DNA from: Calamus simplicifolius
Lineage: Eukaryota > Streptophyta > Magnoliopsida > Arecales > Arecaceae
Length of the DNA stretch: 64,000 bases
Assembly: GCA_900491605.1 (NCBI GenBank)
Contig: UESW01003828.1
Coordinates: 320,811-384,810, forward strand
Direction: 5' to 3'
Positions within the stretch are counted from its first letter, which is position 1; each line of letters starts with the position of its first letter. Below, piece after piece: positions 43,201 to 54,414 of the stretch. The notes under the pieces were generated by a model. The model was not told where the DNA came from and did not search any database. It saw only the letters and a list, made by a program, of their open reading frames with translations. A program made the translations under genes and the position numbers.

Positions 43201-46200
43201 TTATGTCTTTACATTTTTAATGAGAATTCATTTTGAGCAATGTGTGCCATTTACTATATATATATGTGCATGTGTCTAGTATTTACAAAGAGTATTTGAT
43301 CTAGTGTGTAGAGTACGGCTTACACACAGAAGACTAGATTATCGGTTCTTTTGGAATACAAGTTTATTGTTCATAGTTTTAGATGGAATTGGACACACCA
43401 TCAGTAGAACTGTAGCACAAATTTTAGTAGGTCTGTCTTGACTACGGGAAATGGTTTATTCTAACTATTTGTGCTAGTACACTTTGTGTGTATTGAACAA
43501 GATCCAGTTGAGTTGATTATTTTATACTGACTTCATAAAATAATTTAGAACTCATGAATATTATGATTACTTATGCTCTTAATCTGAATTCTATTTCTAG
43601 ACACGTGTATGTAGTGATTATTGCTTTGATTACACATAGAGTGAGATTCTATATGAGTCAATAAACTCAGTGGGTTGGGCAATAACATTATATATGGTGA
43701 AATTAATAGTTGAAGGAATCCATGTCCTGTTAATTTGGATTGATGATATCCCCTTGAGAAAGCTTATAAGTTTTGATCGTATCAAATCTTGCAAGTGGAT
43801 TTTGAATCCGATACATCAAATAAGTTAAGTGGATAAGTCTCAAGGATAATACAGCCAATTAAATTATATTGTCAGTAATTAAATTTAATTGATGGATATC
43901 TGTTATCTTAACGTGGGGAGATAATAAGTATTTAATATTAAGGCTCGAAAATATAAATTTGAATGTGATTAGGAGTACAATTATGATTCTTTAGTGGAAT
44001 GAATTGTAATTTATGTAATTGAATCCTAACCCGGGATAGGATTAGGAGATTTGATTACGTGGGAAGTCCTTTTCATATTGCCTATTGGTCCCTGTTGTAG
44101 CCCTATAAATACCCTCTCAGTTGGTTGCTAGGGTTAACGTTTTAAGGAAAAAGAAAAACAAGAAACCCTAGGTCGGCCGAGAGATCCCACCATCTTGTGA
44201 GAGAAGGAAGGTATTTTCAGGAATACGGCGGAAGGCTAAGAGGTAGAGGTCGAGCAATCAAATCAAGCTGTTCCAACGTTCAAGTCTGAAGGTATAATCT
44301 TATACTCATAGATTAGAACGGTAAAAATTTTTGTATTACTCATATACGCTATAGCCGTGATCTTGGGGGTATTCCGCGCCCCCCAACAATCTTCGAGTGC
44401 ATCAACACCGTCAATCAGGCTATTAACGTCGTCGTCGCTGCCTGCCGCGGCAACGATGTCACCCCGGAGAAGCTCCCCACAAGTACCCCGAGATCTATAT
44501 GGCCCTCATCATCATCCTCTATGGTGTTGGCAGCGTCCACCTCGCCACTGTCCTCCTCCATCCACGGCTACAACATCGCCAAGATGGTCCACATAGCCAT
44601 CGACGCCGAGATCCAAGTCCGCGGTGCCGATACTTGGTCAGGCGGCGTCGAGGCCCTCTCCCTCAAGCGCTGCGGCAACGGCGACACTTTCTCCAAGGCC
44701 TTCTTCGAGCTCTCGCTGGAGATACTTGCCACCAGGGATGAGGTCGCTACTATACCATTGCCTCTGTCGCCGCCTCCCTCCCCACCGACGAGCAATAGAA
44801 GGACCAGGCCTTTATAATTGGTAAATATTATTTATTTAATTGATAAATATTATTTATTTTTTTGTCCAGATCTTAGAAGAAATAGTTGTATTGTTTTATA
44901 AGCGTTCTTCCTTCTTTCTACTAATAAAGCAAAGAAGCGTGAAACTATACATCTGAAAACAATCCATGACATCACTGTCGCTAAGGCCAGGCTCAAGAGA
45001 CTTGATGATAGGCGAGATGACAAACGTTGGAGCCTGTGCGATTAAGCTGACACTTGAAAGGCTACAAAGTCCCTTGTTTGTTTGCATCCACATGAAACTA
45101 AAATTCTCATGGAATGGGTTCCGCCACTGAACAGTTAATCTTCGTGAGAGAATTTTAAAGACGAAGCTCCGAGAGCGTCAGTCAGAACCTTTTCCTTACG
45201 AACTTATTTAGAGTTAGGAGTTATTGATGTCCAATCCTTTGATGGATCGGACTTTAACATTTAGTCTTCAATGAGCCACTTAGGTCCATAATATTATATT
45301 TTGGATATGTTGGATATTATATGGCTAATCAATGAGGGCTAAATGTTAAATTCTATGCCACAAAAGATCTGACAATAATTTGCATGAATAAAAGATGGCT
45401 TGCTTGTCAAGAATAAATTAGAATTATGTTTGTAAAGAATAAATTAGAATTTTGTGCCAGCTTTGAGTAACCTATCCAGAAGAAATTACAATTGGTATGG
45501 ATGTCAATCGACTGGGCCGGCCTTAACAACACAAAGATCCAATCAATCCAAGACCTTAGAGAGGCCTAAAGTTGGGCCAATAAAACCAAACCAGGTTTAC
45601 TCTGAGCTGGTTCAATAGGTAAACCGCTGAACGTCCAATAGTTAGCAAATGCTTTAGAGAAAGGTTTGTGTTAGAAGGAATTTGAATTGCATATGTTCCA
45701 ATTAATTCTCATGAAATCATTGTCAACTTTTTATGGACTTGGTAAAGATTTTGTTGGTTCTCACGTTGCATGGCCTCGATCATTAGTTATTGATGATCAA
45801 AGAAAGGTATCTGAAACCTTTTAACTTATCTTTAAATTTGTGATTAATTTATATTGATAAACTATTTGTTATGTAACATATGTGAATTGAATTTCATTAT
45901 TATGAATAGGCTAAGATTGTCCCGCAAAAATTACAGATAGAAAACAAAAAAAGGGTCCATGGAGTTTGTCATATTTAAAGAATCACATTCAAAAAGTTTG
46001 GGAGATACAAATACAATAATGGTGGTATTGGATGTTAGTGTCTTTGGTCATGAACGGGTTTGTTATATTATTCAAGAAGATATCGATAACTTTTGCTCAA
46101 TGGATAAGATTACTTCTAGTTGTATTGTGCTATATATGAGGTAATAAGATATTTTTATATTTTTGCATTTCATATGCAATTACTATATGTTACAAGTTTC

Positions 46201-49200
46201 TAATAAAAACTATGGGATTGAATAATTTGATTTGTGTAGCTATTTGTACAACCAAATCAAAAAATCAAAACTGCTCAACATGTATGGCTTCATAGACCCT
46301 GGACAGATCTCTGTACACTCTGAATCGGCTGGAGTACGATCAGATTTGATTGCTAAAAGATTAGAACGTTGTTATGTGGACCAATTGTTTCTAGCTCCTT
46401 ATAACTTTGGGTTAAGTGGGTTTTTAATGAAAATTGATACTTTTAATATTAAGTTGTTGATTATTGTTATTATGTTTATGAAGGGATCACTGGTCCTTGG
46501 TAGTTATTGACCCTCATGGGGATAAAGTGTATTTTTGTGATTCTATTAGACGTTCAGTGGGAAAAGAATTGAAAGGTGTTATTAACACGTAAGTATTTAT
46601 TTCTTTTAATTTTGTAGTAATTTATCTGGATTATATCATTTGAGTCTCACACTATTACTATACTTTGTTAAATTAGTACACTCAAAATATACAATGCTAA
46701 AGCTGACCGAGTTGCAAGAAAAACACTTACTTGGGAGTCAATTAAGGTATATTGAGTTGCATATTCTTTTTAATAATTCATAAAATTAGATCTTATTTAT
46801 TTTAATCTTATAAAAACTTTTAAATTCATTTTTCAAGTGTTCAAAACAACCATCAGGTGTTGAATGTGACTATTATGTCATCATGTATATGAAGGAGATC
46901 ATTGAGAATTATATCATTTCAACCGATGAAAAGGTACATAGGTTATTATTGCATAGATGATTCACATAAGTTCTATTTTTTATGATTTTAGGTTTTATGT
47001 CATGTATTATTTAGTGCTCTTTTTATGAGTAACTTATATGAAAAGATTTGTTATTATTGCGTACATGATTCATATAAGTAGTACTTTTTATGATTTTATT
47101 TTTGTATCATTTGTTATTTAGTGCTATTTTCTAATTAACTTATGTATATATGTAGTTTGGTGAGAAGAAAACTTATAAACAAGAAGAGATCGACATTATG
47201 CGCGAAGAATGGGTCGAGAACTTACAAGGTTTCATTTGAAGAAATGTTATGTGGAAAGATGTTTGTATGATAGTATTGGACATTTTAATTCAATGTATTT
47301 GAGGTTTTTTGGAATTGAAACTATATGTTTGTATGACAAAAAATGTTTGTATGATAGTTTGCACGGAGAATTCAATATTTTTAGGATTTTTTAGAATTGA
47401 AATTATATGTTTGTATGACAGGATTTGATATTAGACTACGTTTTTAATATAAAAACGTAGTCTAAATATTCATAATAGACTACATTTTTTGATAAAAACG
47501 TAGTCTAAATGTATTTAAAGACTACGTTTTACTGACTTTAGACTACATTTTCTGATAAAAATATAGTCTAAATATATTTAAAGACTATTTTTATTAACTT
47601 TAGACTACATTTTCTGATAAAAATATAGTCTTAATGTATTTAAAGACTACGTTTTATTGACTTTAGACTACATTTTCTGATAAAAATGTAGTCTAAATGT
47701 ATTTAAAGACTACTTTTTATTGACTTTAGACTACATTTTCTGATAAAAACATAGTCTAAATGCATTTAAAGACTACGTTTTATTGACTTTAGACTACATT
47801 TTCTGATAAAAACATAGTCTTTTGTACGGTTATAGACTACATTTTCTGATAAAAATGTAATCTAAATGTATTTAAAGACTACATTTTTTTCAACTTTTAA
47901 CTACGTCTAAAAATGTAGTCTAAAAGAGGGACTTTTAACTACAGTCACACTTTTAACTGCACTCACCTAGACTACGGTTTAGAAAACGTAGTCTATATAT
48001 AAAAGACTACGTTTTTAGACGTAGTCTAATTAAAAAATTGTTGTAGTGTAAAAATTATCATTACACAAGAATTTTGAATACCTTTGGTAAAAATATAACT
48101 ATTTTTATTTCATTGTCTTAGAGTTTGTTTAAGATCATATAAAGGCTCATTAAGTTTTCATATCAAATGTTTTCAACTTCATTTAAAATTATTTTTTATT
48201 TTTAATTTATATATCTTTAAATTATATATTGAAGCTATTAATAAGATTATTTTTGTATATGTCAAATTAATGGTTAGAGAAAAGGTTTCAAAATAGTGCA
48301 TTCCCTTCTTTTGTTTAAATCATTTAATTACTAATCTTGCTTTATAACCATCTATACTTCCATAAATTTTTAATTCTTTTTCAACACTCATTTATGTTTT
48401 AAAGTTTTACTATTAAGTAATATATTTGTTGATGTCCCAGTATTCCTATCATTAATGCATTTAATCTTATTCATTACTTCATTGCATTTGTCATCATCAA
48501 ATAGAGATTATAGCTTCATTATAATTTTTAGGATATTTTATGTTAAAGACAACCATGGTAGACCCCTTTTTTTCAACTTTTTCTTTCTTCTAAATTCTAA
48601 TTCTTTTAAATTTTCAAAAGTCCATTCTAGATTAATTAGTCTTTAAGTTTTCTTCTCTTCAACTTGTGAAGAAATAAAATTTATATTTTCTTGTTTATTC
48701 TTATCTAATTCTTTCTCAATACAAAATGACTTAGGATCTTAATTTGTAAATATTCAAAAAATTAAGCAAACATAGTTTCAATTATGATGTCTATCTTAAT
48801 ATTTAAAAATCTATCGACTTTTTTTACTATAGTCAATGAATTTAGATTTTTTTATACTTAGAACCAGTTTTATTTTATTTTTTTTTTTGAAGGATCTAAA
48901 GCATATGCAAGACATCCAAATGCTCTAAAGTCATTTTTATTGAATTTTTTATTTTTTATAGTTTATATGGTGTAAAATCTTCATGTAATATTTATTACAA
49001 ATATGACTAGTAGTCAATAAAGTTTCTCTCCACAAATTACATGGCGAATTAGAGCCAATTAACATTGCACTAACAATTTTTATTACTATTCTATTTTTTT
49101 CATTTTGCTATACTATTTTGTTGGAGGTCAATCATGAACCACATTAGTTTGAGGTATTATTTCATTTTTTTTCATAAAATTTTACAAATTCAATAGGCAA

Positions 49201-52200
49201 GCATTCTCCCCCTTTATCACTTCTAAATATTCTGATTATTATTCTTAATTGATTTTCTATTTCATCATCTTAAATTTCAAACTTTTCTAAAGCTCATCTT
49301 TAGTTTTTAATAAGTATACATAAATGAATTCCGAATAATAATCAATAAAATTTATAAGAAAATTTAAAATATAAGAAGATTTGGTTAGTAATTTAAATGA
49401 TCTCTTAGCTAACATTTGTATTTGAAAGAAGATATAATACTGTTAGTTTTAGGTATCAATTATGATGCCAATTCATTTATTGTATTTTATTAATACAACC
49501 TAATCTACAATATCAAATATCATGCGAATTACCACATAAGTTATTTAAGGTGCTGAAGAGATACTTTATTGTTAGCAAAACTTTTTTTGGTAAATTGTCC
49601 CTTTTTAGATGTGGTCATTTGATGATTTTTAAACATAACATGAAAATCATGATGACTTAATAATATAGATAAGACTTTTAGAGACATGAAGCATATTTTT
49701 TGAGTGAGTTTTCTTCTCAACCAAAGTTGAAAATTCATGCCTATGAAAGCATTCTTCCTTCTCAATACCTAAGCATCCATTCAATGCATGATTTTTCATA
49801 GCTTTCACATTTGTAATAAACTGAACACCCACTCAATCTCAATTTTATATAGAGACACTTTCCACCTCTATTCCTAACTTGAACAGCTTTTCTTTGACAT
49901 AGAATCCTCATTTTTCCAAGATGGAACATATAAGCTTTCTTTTGATATAAAAAGAAAGTGTGTACGAAGTTAAGGTCACAGCTCTCTGTCTTGTTGATAC
50001 CATAAAAAAAAGACCTAAGAAGGTAGCTTATAGCAAATCTTTCCTTGATGAAAATATGCCTTACATGCTTAAATGAGAACATGTATTGCCTTTACTAATA
50101 AGTAGAACAAAGCAAAGCAAAACAATAAAAGCAAGCATGCTTTTATATGCTATATTATAGATACATTTTTCATGTAAAGTTTATTATCATCTTTAATGAT
50201 TTTGTAGGATTTGAACATATTCAAATAAGAAATCACATAATAAATTTTTATCCGTAATCTATATCTATGTTAACCATAAATGACTCTAAAATATTAGCTT
50301 CATGTTATTTTTGTCAGCCCCATATAGTTGGGAAAAGGCTTAGTTGAGTTGAGTTCATTTTTGTCGGCCTTTGAGATGCAGATGCTTTTTAGCTATATAA
50401 CCAAATTTTCTACATATAAAACTAAGATCCTTGGAATTTTCTTTTCTTTTCTTTTCTTGATATTATCATTTTTATTTAAAAATTTACCCTCCTTCTATCG
50501 AGCCTTTATCTTGTCCTTTTAAGCTATTTTGATTTTATTAGGATCAAATTTGTCTACCAAATTCATGTTATTAGTGCCAAAATAGGAATGACTAATTTGA
50601 TTTTGTGTTTCCTTCAATTTATCTCATTTAGATATCTTTTTCTCCATTTGTAGTTTTTGAATTAATTATTTCAAATTTTGATGATATTACTTATGCTAAA
50701 TATTGTTAATAGACCTTTCAAGATAAAGGTAAATTGCTAATGATATACACACTTGAAAATTCTCAATCATTGGTTCCTTACTTGCAGCAATGTCTTCCTT
50801 CACATGAATCATTTCTTGAGTTTGCTTCATAATAGTCTTCTCATGAATTAACTTAAACTCAATGCACTTGTTAATTCAATACGATCTATTTTTTCTTGCC
50901 TTTAGTTAAATTTTACTTGGAGTAAATTTTACAATTTTAATGCAGTTTGATGCTATCAACAGATATCAAATAAATTGTTGGACATATGGTACCCAAGATC
51001 ATTCCTCTATATATAGTCACTCTCCAACTGCGTGGTTACTTTTGTTTGGTAAAATCATTTTGAAAAAATTTTCTAGACATGATGTCCAAAGCATGTATGC
51101 CACCTTTTATATGTAAGGAAGAAAAAAGGTTTATCTCTTGAAATTATGTCCATCAAATTGATCTAAAACTTAACTTCATACGTGAGAGTTTTGATTGTCA
51201 CATGAGTGGCTATTGTTAAGAAAACTAATTGTCCTTAAACTATTTGGGACTTTACCTACAATTATTAAGGAAAACATGCAAGAATGTAAATAAAATTTGG
51301 GTTAGTTGAACAACTTTCTTAAAGATGATTATTTCCTTATTATGGAAGTAGATTTTAAATGTAAATAAATTTGCCAATATCTACACTCTTTATAAAATTA
51401 ATAATGAAATAAATAATAACAACCGAGATAACAATAACAATAAAAATAGCAATAAAAAAGTAATGTATTATTGGGAAGAGAGATGAGATGGTACTATAGA
51501 GAGGGTGTGTGTGAAAGCATTGGCTTTTCATGAGAAAGTATAAAGTTAATGGTTGGAATTAAATAATGTAAAGACAAAGGACTTATCAATTTGTGCCTAA
51601 TTCTATGTTATATATGAAAGTAAAATGATATGCTGAAGAAACCAAATAGCCAAAGTTATAAATCTTATAACTGCCTTTCAAGGATCAAGAAGAGTAACTG
51701 CCACATATGGTTAGTTATTTTGAAAATCAAAATTCTAACATCCTATTTTTTTCCCAAATCATGCGAATGTGTTATTAAAAGTCAATATAATCTTGAAGAC
51801 ATTAGAATTAAATATGGTATAAAACTCATGCAACCGGAGAACAACTATTTAAGATTCTATCAAACTTGAAACATCGCTTGCATAAAGAGAAAGGAAAACA
51901 ATAGTTGATCCATGAAACATAACTAAGGTAAAAATTATTTTTTAAAAGGCCATTTGGTTTGTAGAAATTTACCTTATTTATCTGAGATTATTATATAGAT
52001 TATCATGTTGGACAATTAGACACTGTAATTGAAGCAGCAATACTTGATTTTCGGTAATCTAAGATTGCTACGAAGCATGATAATCCAATTTTCATCTAAA
52101 AGATGAGTATTTAAAATTATTAAAGTCTAGTAATCCTAAATTATGCTCTTAACTTTTATAAAATATTTAAAAATACTTAGTTTGATTATATATTTTATTT

Positions 52201-54149
52201 AAACAAGAAAATATATATATAAATTAAATTTATATTTAATCTTAAATATTTAATATTTTAAATCCTATTATATATTTATATAATAATTATGACCTTCTTG
52301 TATATTAAATTATTTAATAATATTATAAATATATTATATATTATATATTTAATATTTTGATATATAATATTTTAAAATTAGTTTATAAAGAAATCTTGAT
52401 TTTTATCAGGACATTTTATATTGTAACAAAAGAAGAGAGGACCACTTAAAAAATAAAAAAAAATTTACAATAAAATTTAAAAGCATGGTAAACTGATTAT
52501 CGTAGTTTGTTATTATAAATTGAATATGATAAATTTTCATTCTTGAATCTGATTGTTAAGTATAAATTTAAATATAAAATTCTTGATAATAATTTATTAC
52601 AATGAATCAAATACCATCCTAAAAACATAATGAACTATGCTCTAAAGTCTAACAGATGTTCTAGAATATTCACCAACAAGATTCTTTCGCTGCCGCAGAG
52701 TGAAAACACAACTGTGGAGATATGGGTGGACAGTGTGTCATTGCAACCATTCACCAAAGATGAATGGAGAGCCGATCAAGCCAAGAGTATTGACGAGGTA
52801 CGTCCAAATCATCATCCAGCACCCACCACATTGCAATAAGCTGGTTGATATATTCTTCCTAAAATACTTCGAGTTCAACGTATCAAATTCAATTTATCCA
52901 GACTCGCAAGAAGACTGTGAGGTTCCAGGCTGTTGATGCCCAAGGCAACAGCCTTGCTGGTTCAGCAATCTCTATCAAGCAGACTAGGCCAGGATTTCCA
53001 TTTGGTTGCGCCATTGCCAAGACTATCCTCAACAATGCCGCATACCAGAATTGGTTTACCTCCCGCTTCACTGTGACCACCTTTGAGAATGAGATGAAAT
53101 GGTACTCCACCGAGTATGTTAAGGGCAAGGAGGATTATTCTGCGCCTGATGCCATGGTTGCCTTTGCAAAGGACAAGAACATTGCCATCAGAGGGCACAA
53201 TATCTTTTGGGACGATCCTAAGTACCAGCAAGACTGGGTGCGGTCACTCTCCAACACGGACCTCTGGAATGCAGCTGACAAGCGACTTAATTCTTTGATG
53301 TCGAGATACAAAGGCCAACTCATTGCTTGGGATGTTGTTAATGAGAACCTTCATTTCTCATTATTTGAGGACAGGCTTGGGAAAGATGCCTCTAACATCT
53401 TCTACCAGAAGGCACATCAGGTTGACCCTGGCACCCTAATGTTCCTGAATGACTACAATACCTTGGAGGAGCCTGAGGACACGGCATCGACACCAGACAA
53501 GTACCTTGAGAAGCTGAAAGAGATTCAGTCTTCTTACCCTGAGAATTATAAAAATATGGCAATAGGACTGGAGGGCCACTTCGGTATGCCAAATATTCCA
53601 TACATGAGATCTACTCTGGATACTCTCGCCAAGGCCAACGTGCCCATTTGGTTGACAGAAGTTGACGTCAAAAGTGACCCAAACCAGGTATGTCCTCGTA
53701 GCAGTCCCCTCAACCTCTTCTTCTCAATCTTTTTGACGATAAGGTAAATCTGTACTAGCACCAAGAAAACAAGAGTTTAAAAGAATGCAATTATATTTCT
53801 AAGATCCAAAAGTTGCTAACAGGCAAATTATTGGAGGACATCTTGAGAGAGGCTTTCTCACATCAGCTGTTCAAGGAATTGTGATTTGGGCAGCATGGCA
53901 TCCAGAGGGTTGCAACGTAATGTGCCTAACAGAACAATTTCGAGAACCTTCAAACTGGAGGTGTGGTAGACAAGCTGCTAGCGGAATGGAAATCTAGTCA
54001 TGTGGAGCGATGGCTTCTTCCAGACCCAAATCTTCCAAGGAGAGTATGAAATAAAGATAACCCATCCAAGAGTAAATTCTTCATCAGTGCAAATCTTGAA
54101 AGTGGAACCAAGGTCTCTAGATGGAGCAATCCTTCGAGTCCACGTCTAA
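36429..54149 (+). CDS. GH10 endo-1,4-beta-xylanase with CBM22-like module, 7 exons; last exon frameshifted
   Basis: Exons: 36429-36486, 37199-37236, 39117-39339, 39440-39603, 52699-52797, 52902-53687, 53823-54149. All borders are GT/AG and phases agree for exons 1-6. Order: signal peptide (KLILILLCIVIF), YDYSASIECLAEPPRPQYEG start typical of plant xylanases, a CBM22-like carbohydrate-binding module, then the GH10 barrel with acid/base Glu in WDVVNEN and nucleophile Glu in WLTEVDV. The enzyme would hydrolyse xylan in the cell wall after secretion. The last exon, holding the end of the barrel and C-terminal domain, has at least four single-base shifts, so either the protein is truncated or the sequence has errors. 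Intron 4 is 13.1 kb, filled with transposons. The start was chosen because it alone gives a signal peptide in the phase needed by exon 2. Confidence 0.85.
37237..39116 (+). other. GH10 intron 2
   Basis: 1.9 kb intron, AT-rich, containing a 182-bp inverted-repeat element (38593-38774). Open frames such as 38091-38540 show no recognisable protein. Confidence 0.55.
38593..38774. mobile_element. Small inverted-repeat element (MITE-like)
   Basis: Perfect 16-bp terminal inverted repeats TATAAAAGGGATGGAA / TTCCATCCCTTTTATA, 182 bp apart end to end, no coding capacity. No convincing TSD. It could be a decayed MITE or a chance hairpin. Confidence 0.4.
39117..39603 (+). CDS. GH10 gene exons 3 and 4 (CBM22-like module)
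   Basis: Exon 3 (39117-39339, 223 nt) starts CLAEPPRPQYEGG and includes NPEFDNGLEGWLSFG, the start of the carbohydrate-binding module. Exon 4 (39440-39603, 164 nt) has AWVQVNEGDATVRVVFKT and ends AEFYFE. The module continues into exon 5 (NTTVEIWVDSVSLQPF). Reading through intron 3 hides the true splice sites, which are TCTCTG/GTACCT and TTCCAG/CTTGG. Confidence 0.85.
41815..42385. repeat. Left subterminal repeats of CACTA-1
   Basis: About eleven units of roughly 50 bp, each with AGACTACGTTTTTAATTAAG and GACGTAGTCTTATATTATC arms, so each unit can fold on GACTACGT/ACGTAGTC. Subterminal motifs are where CACTA DNA-binding proteins attach. Confidence 0.8.
42857..44815 (+). pseudogene. TML: Captured fragment of a TPLATE-complex TML (muniscin-like) gene, split by a solo LTR
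   Basis: Two GC-rich blocks, 42857-43166 and 44394-44815, stand out in an AT-rich element. The first reads DILLQTHEWFPP, TRLAFAAAFHKQ, then VIVNVESKYRVIYHLVNTIY and DRGHSNNIF. The second continues FECINTVNQAINVVVAACRG, DVTPEKL, YPEIYMAL, and in another frame IAKMVHIAIDAEI and RGADTW. This order and these motifs match the N-terminal part of plant TML (TPLATE-complex endocytosis subunit) by memory. Stops and frameshifts make it non-functional. Capture by a CACTA element is the simplest reading. The fragment ends near the ATRDEVATIP region. Confidence 0.65.
43167..44388 (+). mobile_element. Solo LTR inserted in the captured TML exon
   Basis: 1222 bp from TGATAGAG to CCCCAACA, flanked by a perfect 5-bp TSD ATCTT (43162-43166 and 44389-44393). 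Removing it and one TSD rejoins AACAACATCTTCGAGTGC, keeping the TML frame. A TATA-like CCTATAAATACC is at about 44101-44112. No internal retroelement genes remain, so it is a solo LTR left by LTR-LTR recombination. Confidence 0.8.
45690..47238 (+). CDS. Ulp1-like (C48) protease gene of CACTA-1, probably degraded
   Basis: Exon-like pieces on the plus strand: about 45740-45808 (GKDFVGSHVAWPRSLVIDDQ, donor GTATCT); about 45910-46141; 46241-46405 (RSDLIAKRLERCY, LAPYNFG); 46484-46590 (DHWSLVVIDPHGDKVYFCDS, donor GTAAGT); 46677-46746; 46839-46934 (SGVECDYYVIMYMKEII); and 47157-47238. HW and later GxxCDYYV are the His and Cys regions of Ulp1-type cysteine proteases, and the WP..LV motif is common in the N-terminal part of such CACTA proteins. 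In the family these SUMO-protease-like proteins are element accessory genes of uncertain role. Stops in the 45910-46141 piece suggest decay. Confidence 0.6.
47430..48035. repeat. Right subterminal repeats of CACTA-1
   Basis: About eight units with AGACTACATTTTCTGATAAA and TAGTCTAAATGTATTTAAAG, then ACGTAGTCT near the end. Same core word as the left array with a different spacer. Confidence 0.8.
50316..50356 (+). mobile_element. 41-bp RTE LINE 3' end insertion
   Basis: AGCCCCATATAGTTGGGAAA...GTTGAGTTGAGTTC equals the 3' end of the RTE LINE at 1598-1640. It is flanked by a perfect 9-bp TSD ATTTTTGTC (50307-50315, 50357-50365), so it is an independent, extremely 5'-truncated insertion. Confidence 0.7.
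51931..52698. other. End of GH10 intron 4
   Basis: AT-rich DNA with ATATTAT runs near 52260-52370. No gene seen. Confidence 0.4.
52699..53687 (+). CDS. GH10 gene exons 5 and 6 (end of CBM, catalytic barrel)
   Basis: Exon 5 (52699-52797, 33 codons) ends the binding module. Exon 6 (52902-53687, 262 codons) is uninterrupted and holds the barrel: GFPFGCAIAKTILNN, FENEMKWYSTE, GHNIFWDDPKYQQDW, acid/base Glu in WDVVNENLHFSLF, GLEGHFGMPN and nucleophile Glu in IWLTEVDVKSDPNQ. No defects are seen in these two exons. Confidence 0.9.
53823..54149 (+). pseudogene. GH10 gene exon 7, with several single-base shifts
   Basis: Acceptor TTGCTAACAG. Homology to the end of plant GH10 proteins jumps between frames: ANY, then LEDILREAFSH, then AVQGIVIWAAWHPEGC and MCLTEQF, then GGVVDKLLAEWKSSH, then FFQTQIFQGEYEIKITHP to RVHV and stop TAA at 54147-54149. 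At least four one-base changes are needed, three readable as missing bases. Either the gene is a recent pseudogene at its 3' end, or this stretch is poorly sequenced. Confidence 0.7.
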
Positions 54150-54414
54150 GCATATAAGCTTATAAAGCAATACTTTTGCAGTCGTAATTTGTTCTCTTAA
54201 ATTCCTCGTCAATAATTTAATGGATCTTTAGGTTGCTCGTGTTTCTGTTGGAAATAATGTTGAAGATTTGACATTGAAATGCATATATTCATGTTTTAGC
54301 TTACATATGTTTTTCTGATCTAGGATCATAGAGAGAAATGTCTTGGAAGTTTTTCTTGAAAGAAGTTAAAGTTAATAATTAGAAAAATAATAATGCATTC
54401 ACTACAAAAAAAAT

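Larger units (their letters stand above)
41795..48048 (+). mobile_element. CACTA transposon 1 (6254 bp, Pack-type, no transposase)
   Basis: Left end CACTACTACAAAT, right end reverse complement CACTACAACAATT, with a 3-bp TSD TAA on both sides (41792-41794, 48049-48051). CACTA ends and 3-bp TSDs define the superfamily. Subterminal arrays of AGACTACGTTTTTA-type motifs occupy 41815-42385 and 47430-48035. The interior carries a TML gene fragment, a solo LTR and a Ulp1-like gene. No TNP2 or TNPA is present, so it needs a helper. Confidence 0.85.
39790..51930 (-). mobile_element. Decayed antisense Copia element, split by CACTA-1
   Basis: Minus-strand integrase-like remnants near 48880-49130 (the NGIAKRKNR and LLTTSHICN region) and RNase H-like remnants near 41000-41300 (TIYCDN and STN..YMDKLL) lie on either side of the CACTA element in the right order for one minus-strand Copia. 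Similar stretches at about 39850-40560 and 51390-51930 (shared AGAGAGG.TGTG, TAGTTATTTT.AAAATCAAAA and later blocks) look like its two decayed LTRs. Very degraded; ends approximate. Confidence 0.4.
39604..52698 (+). other. GH10 intron 4, 13.1 kb, transposon-filled
   Basis: Donor GTGAGA at 39604, acceptor CTGCCGCAG ending 52698. It holds an old antisense Copia (about 39790-51930), a CACTA element (41795-48048) and a 41-bp RTE scrap. Native intron DNA remains only at the edges. Confidence 0.7.
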
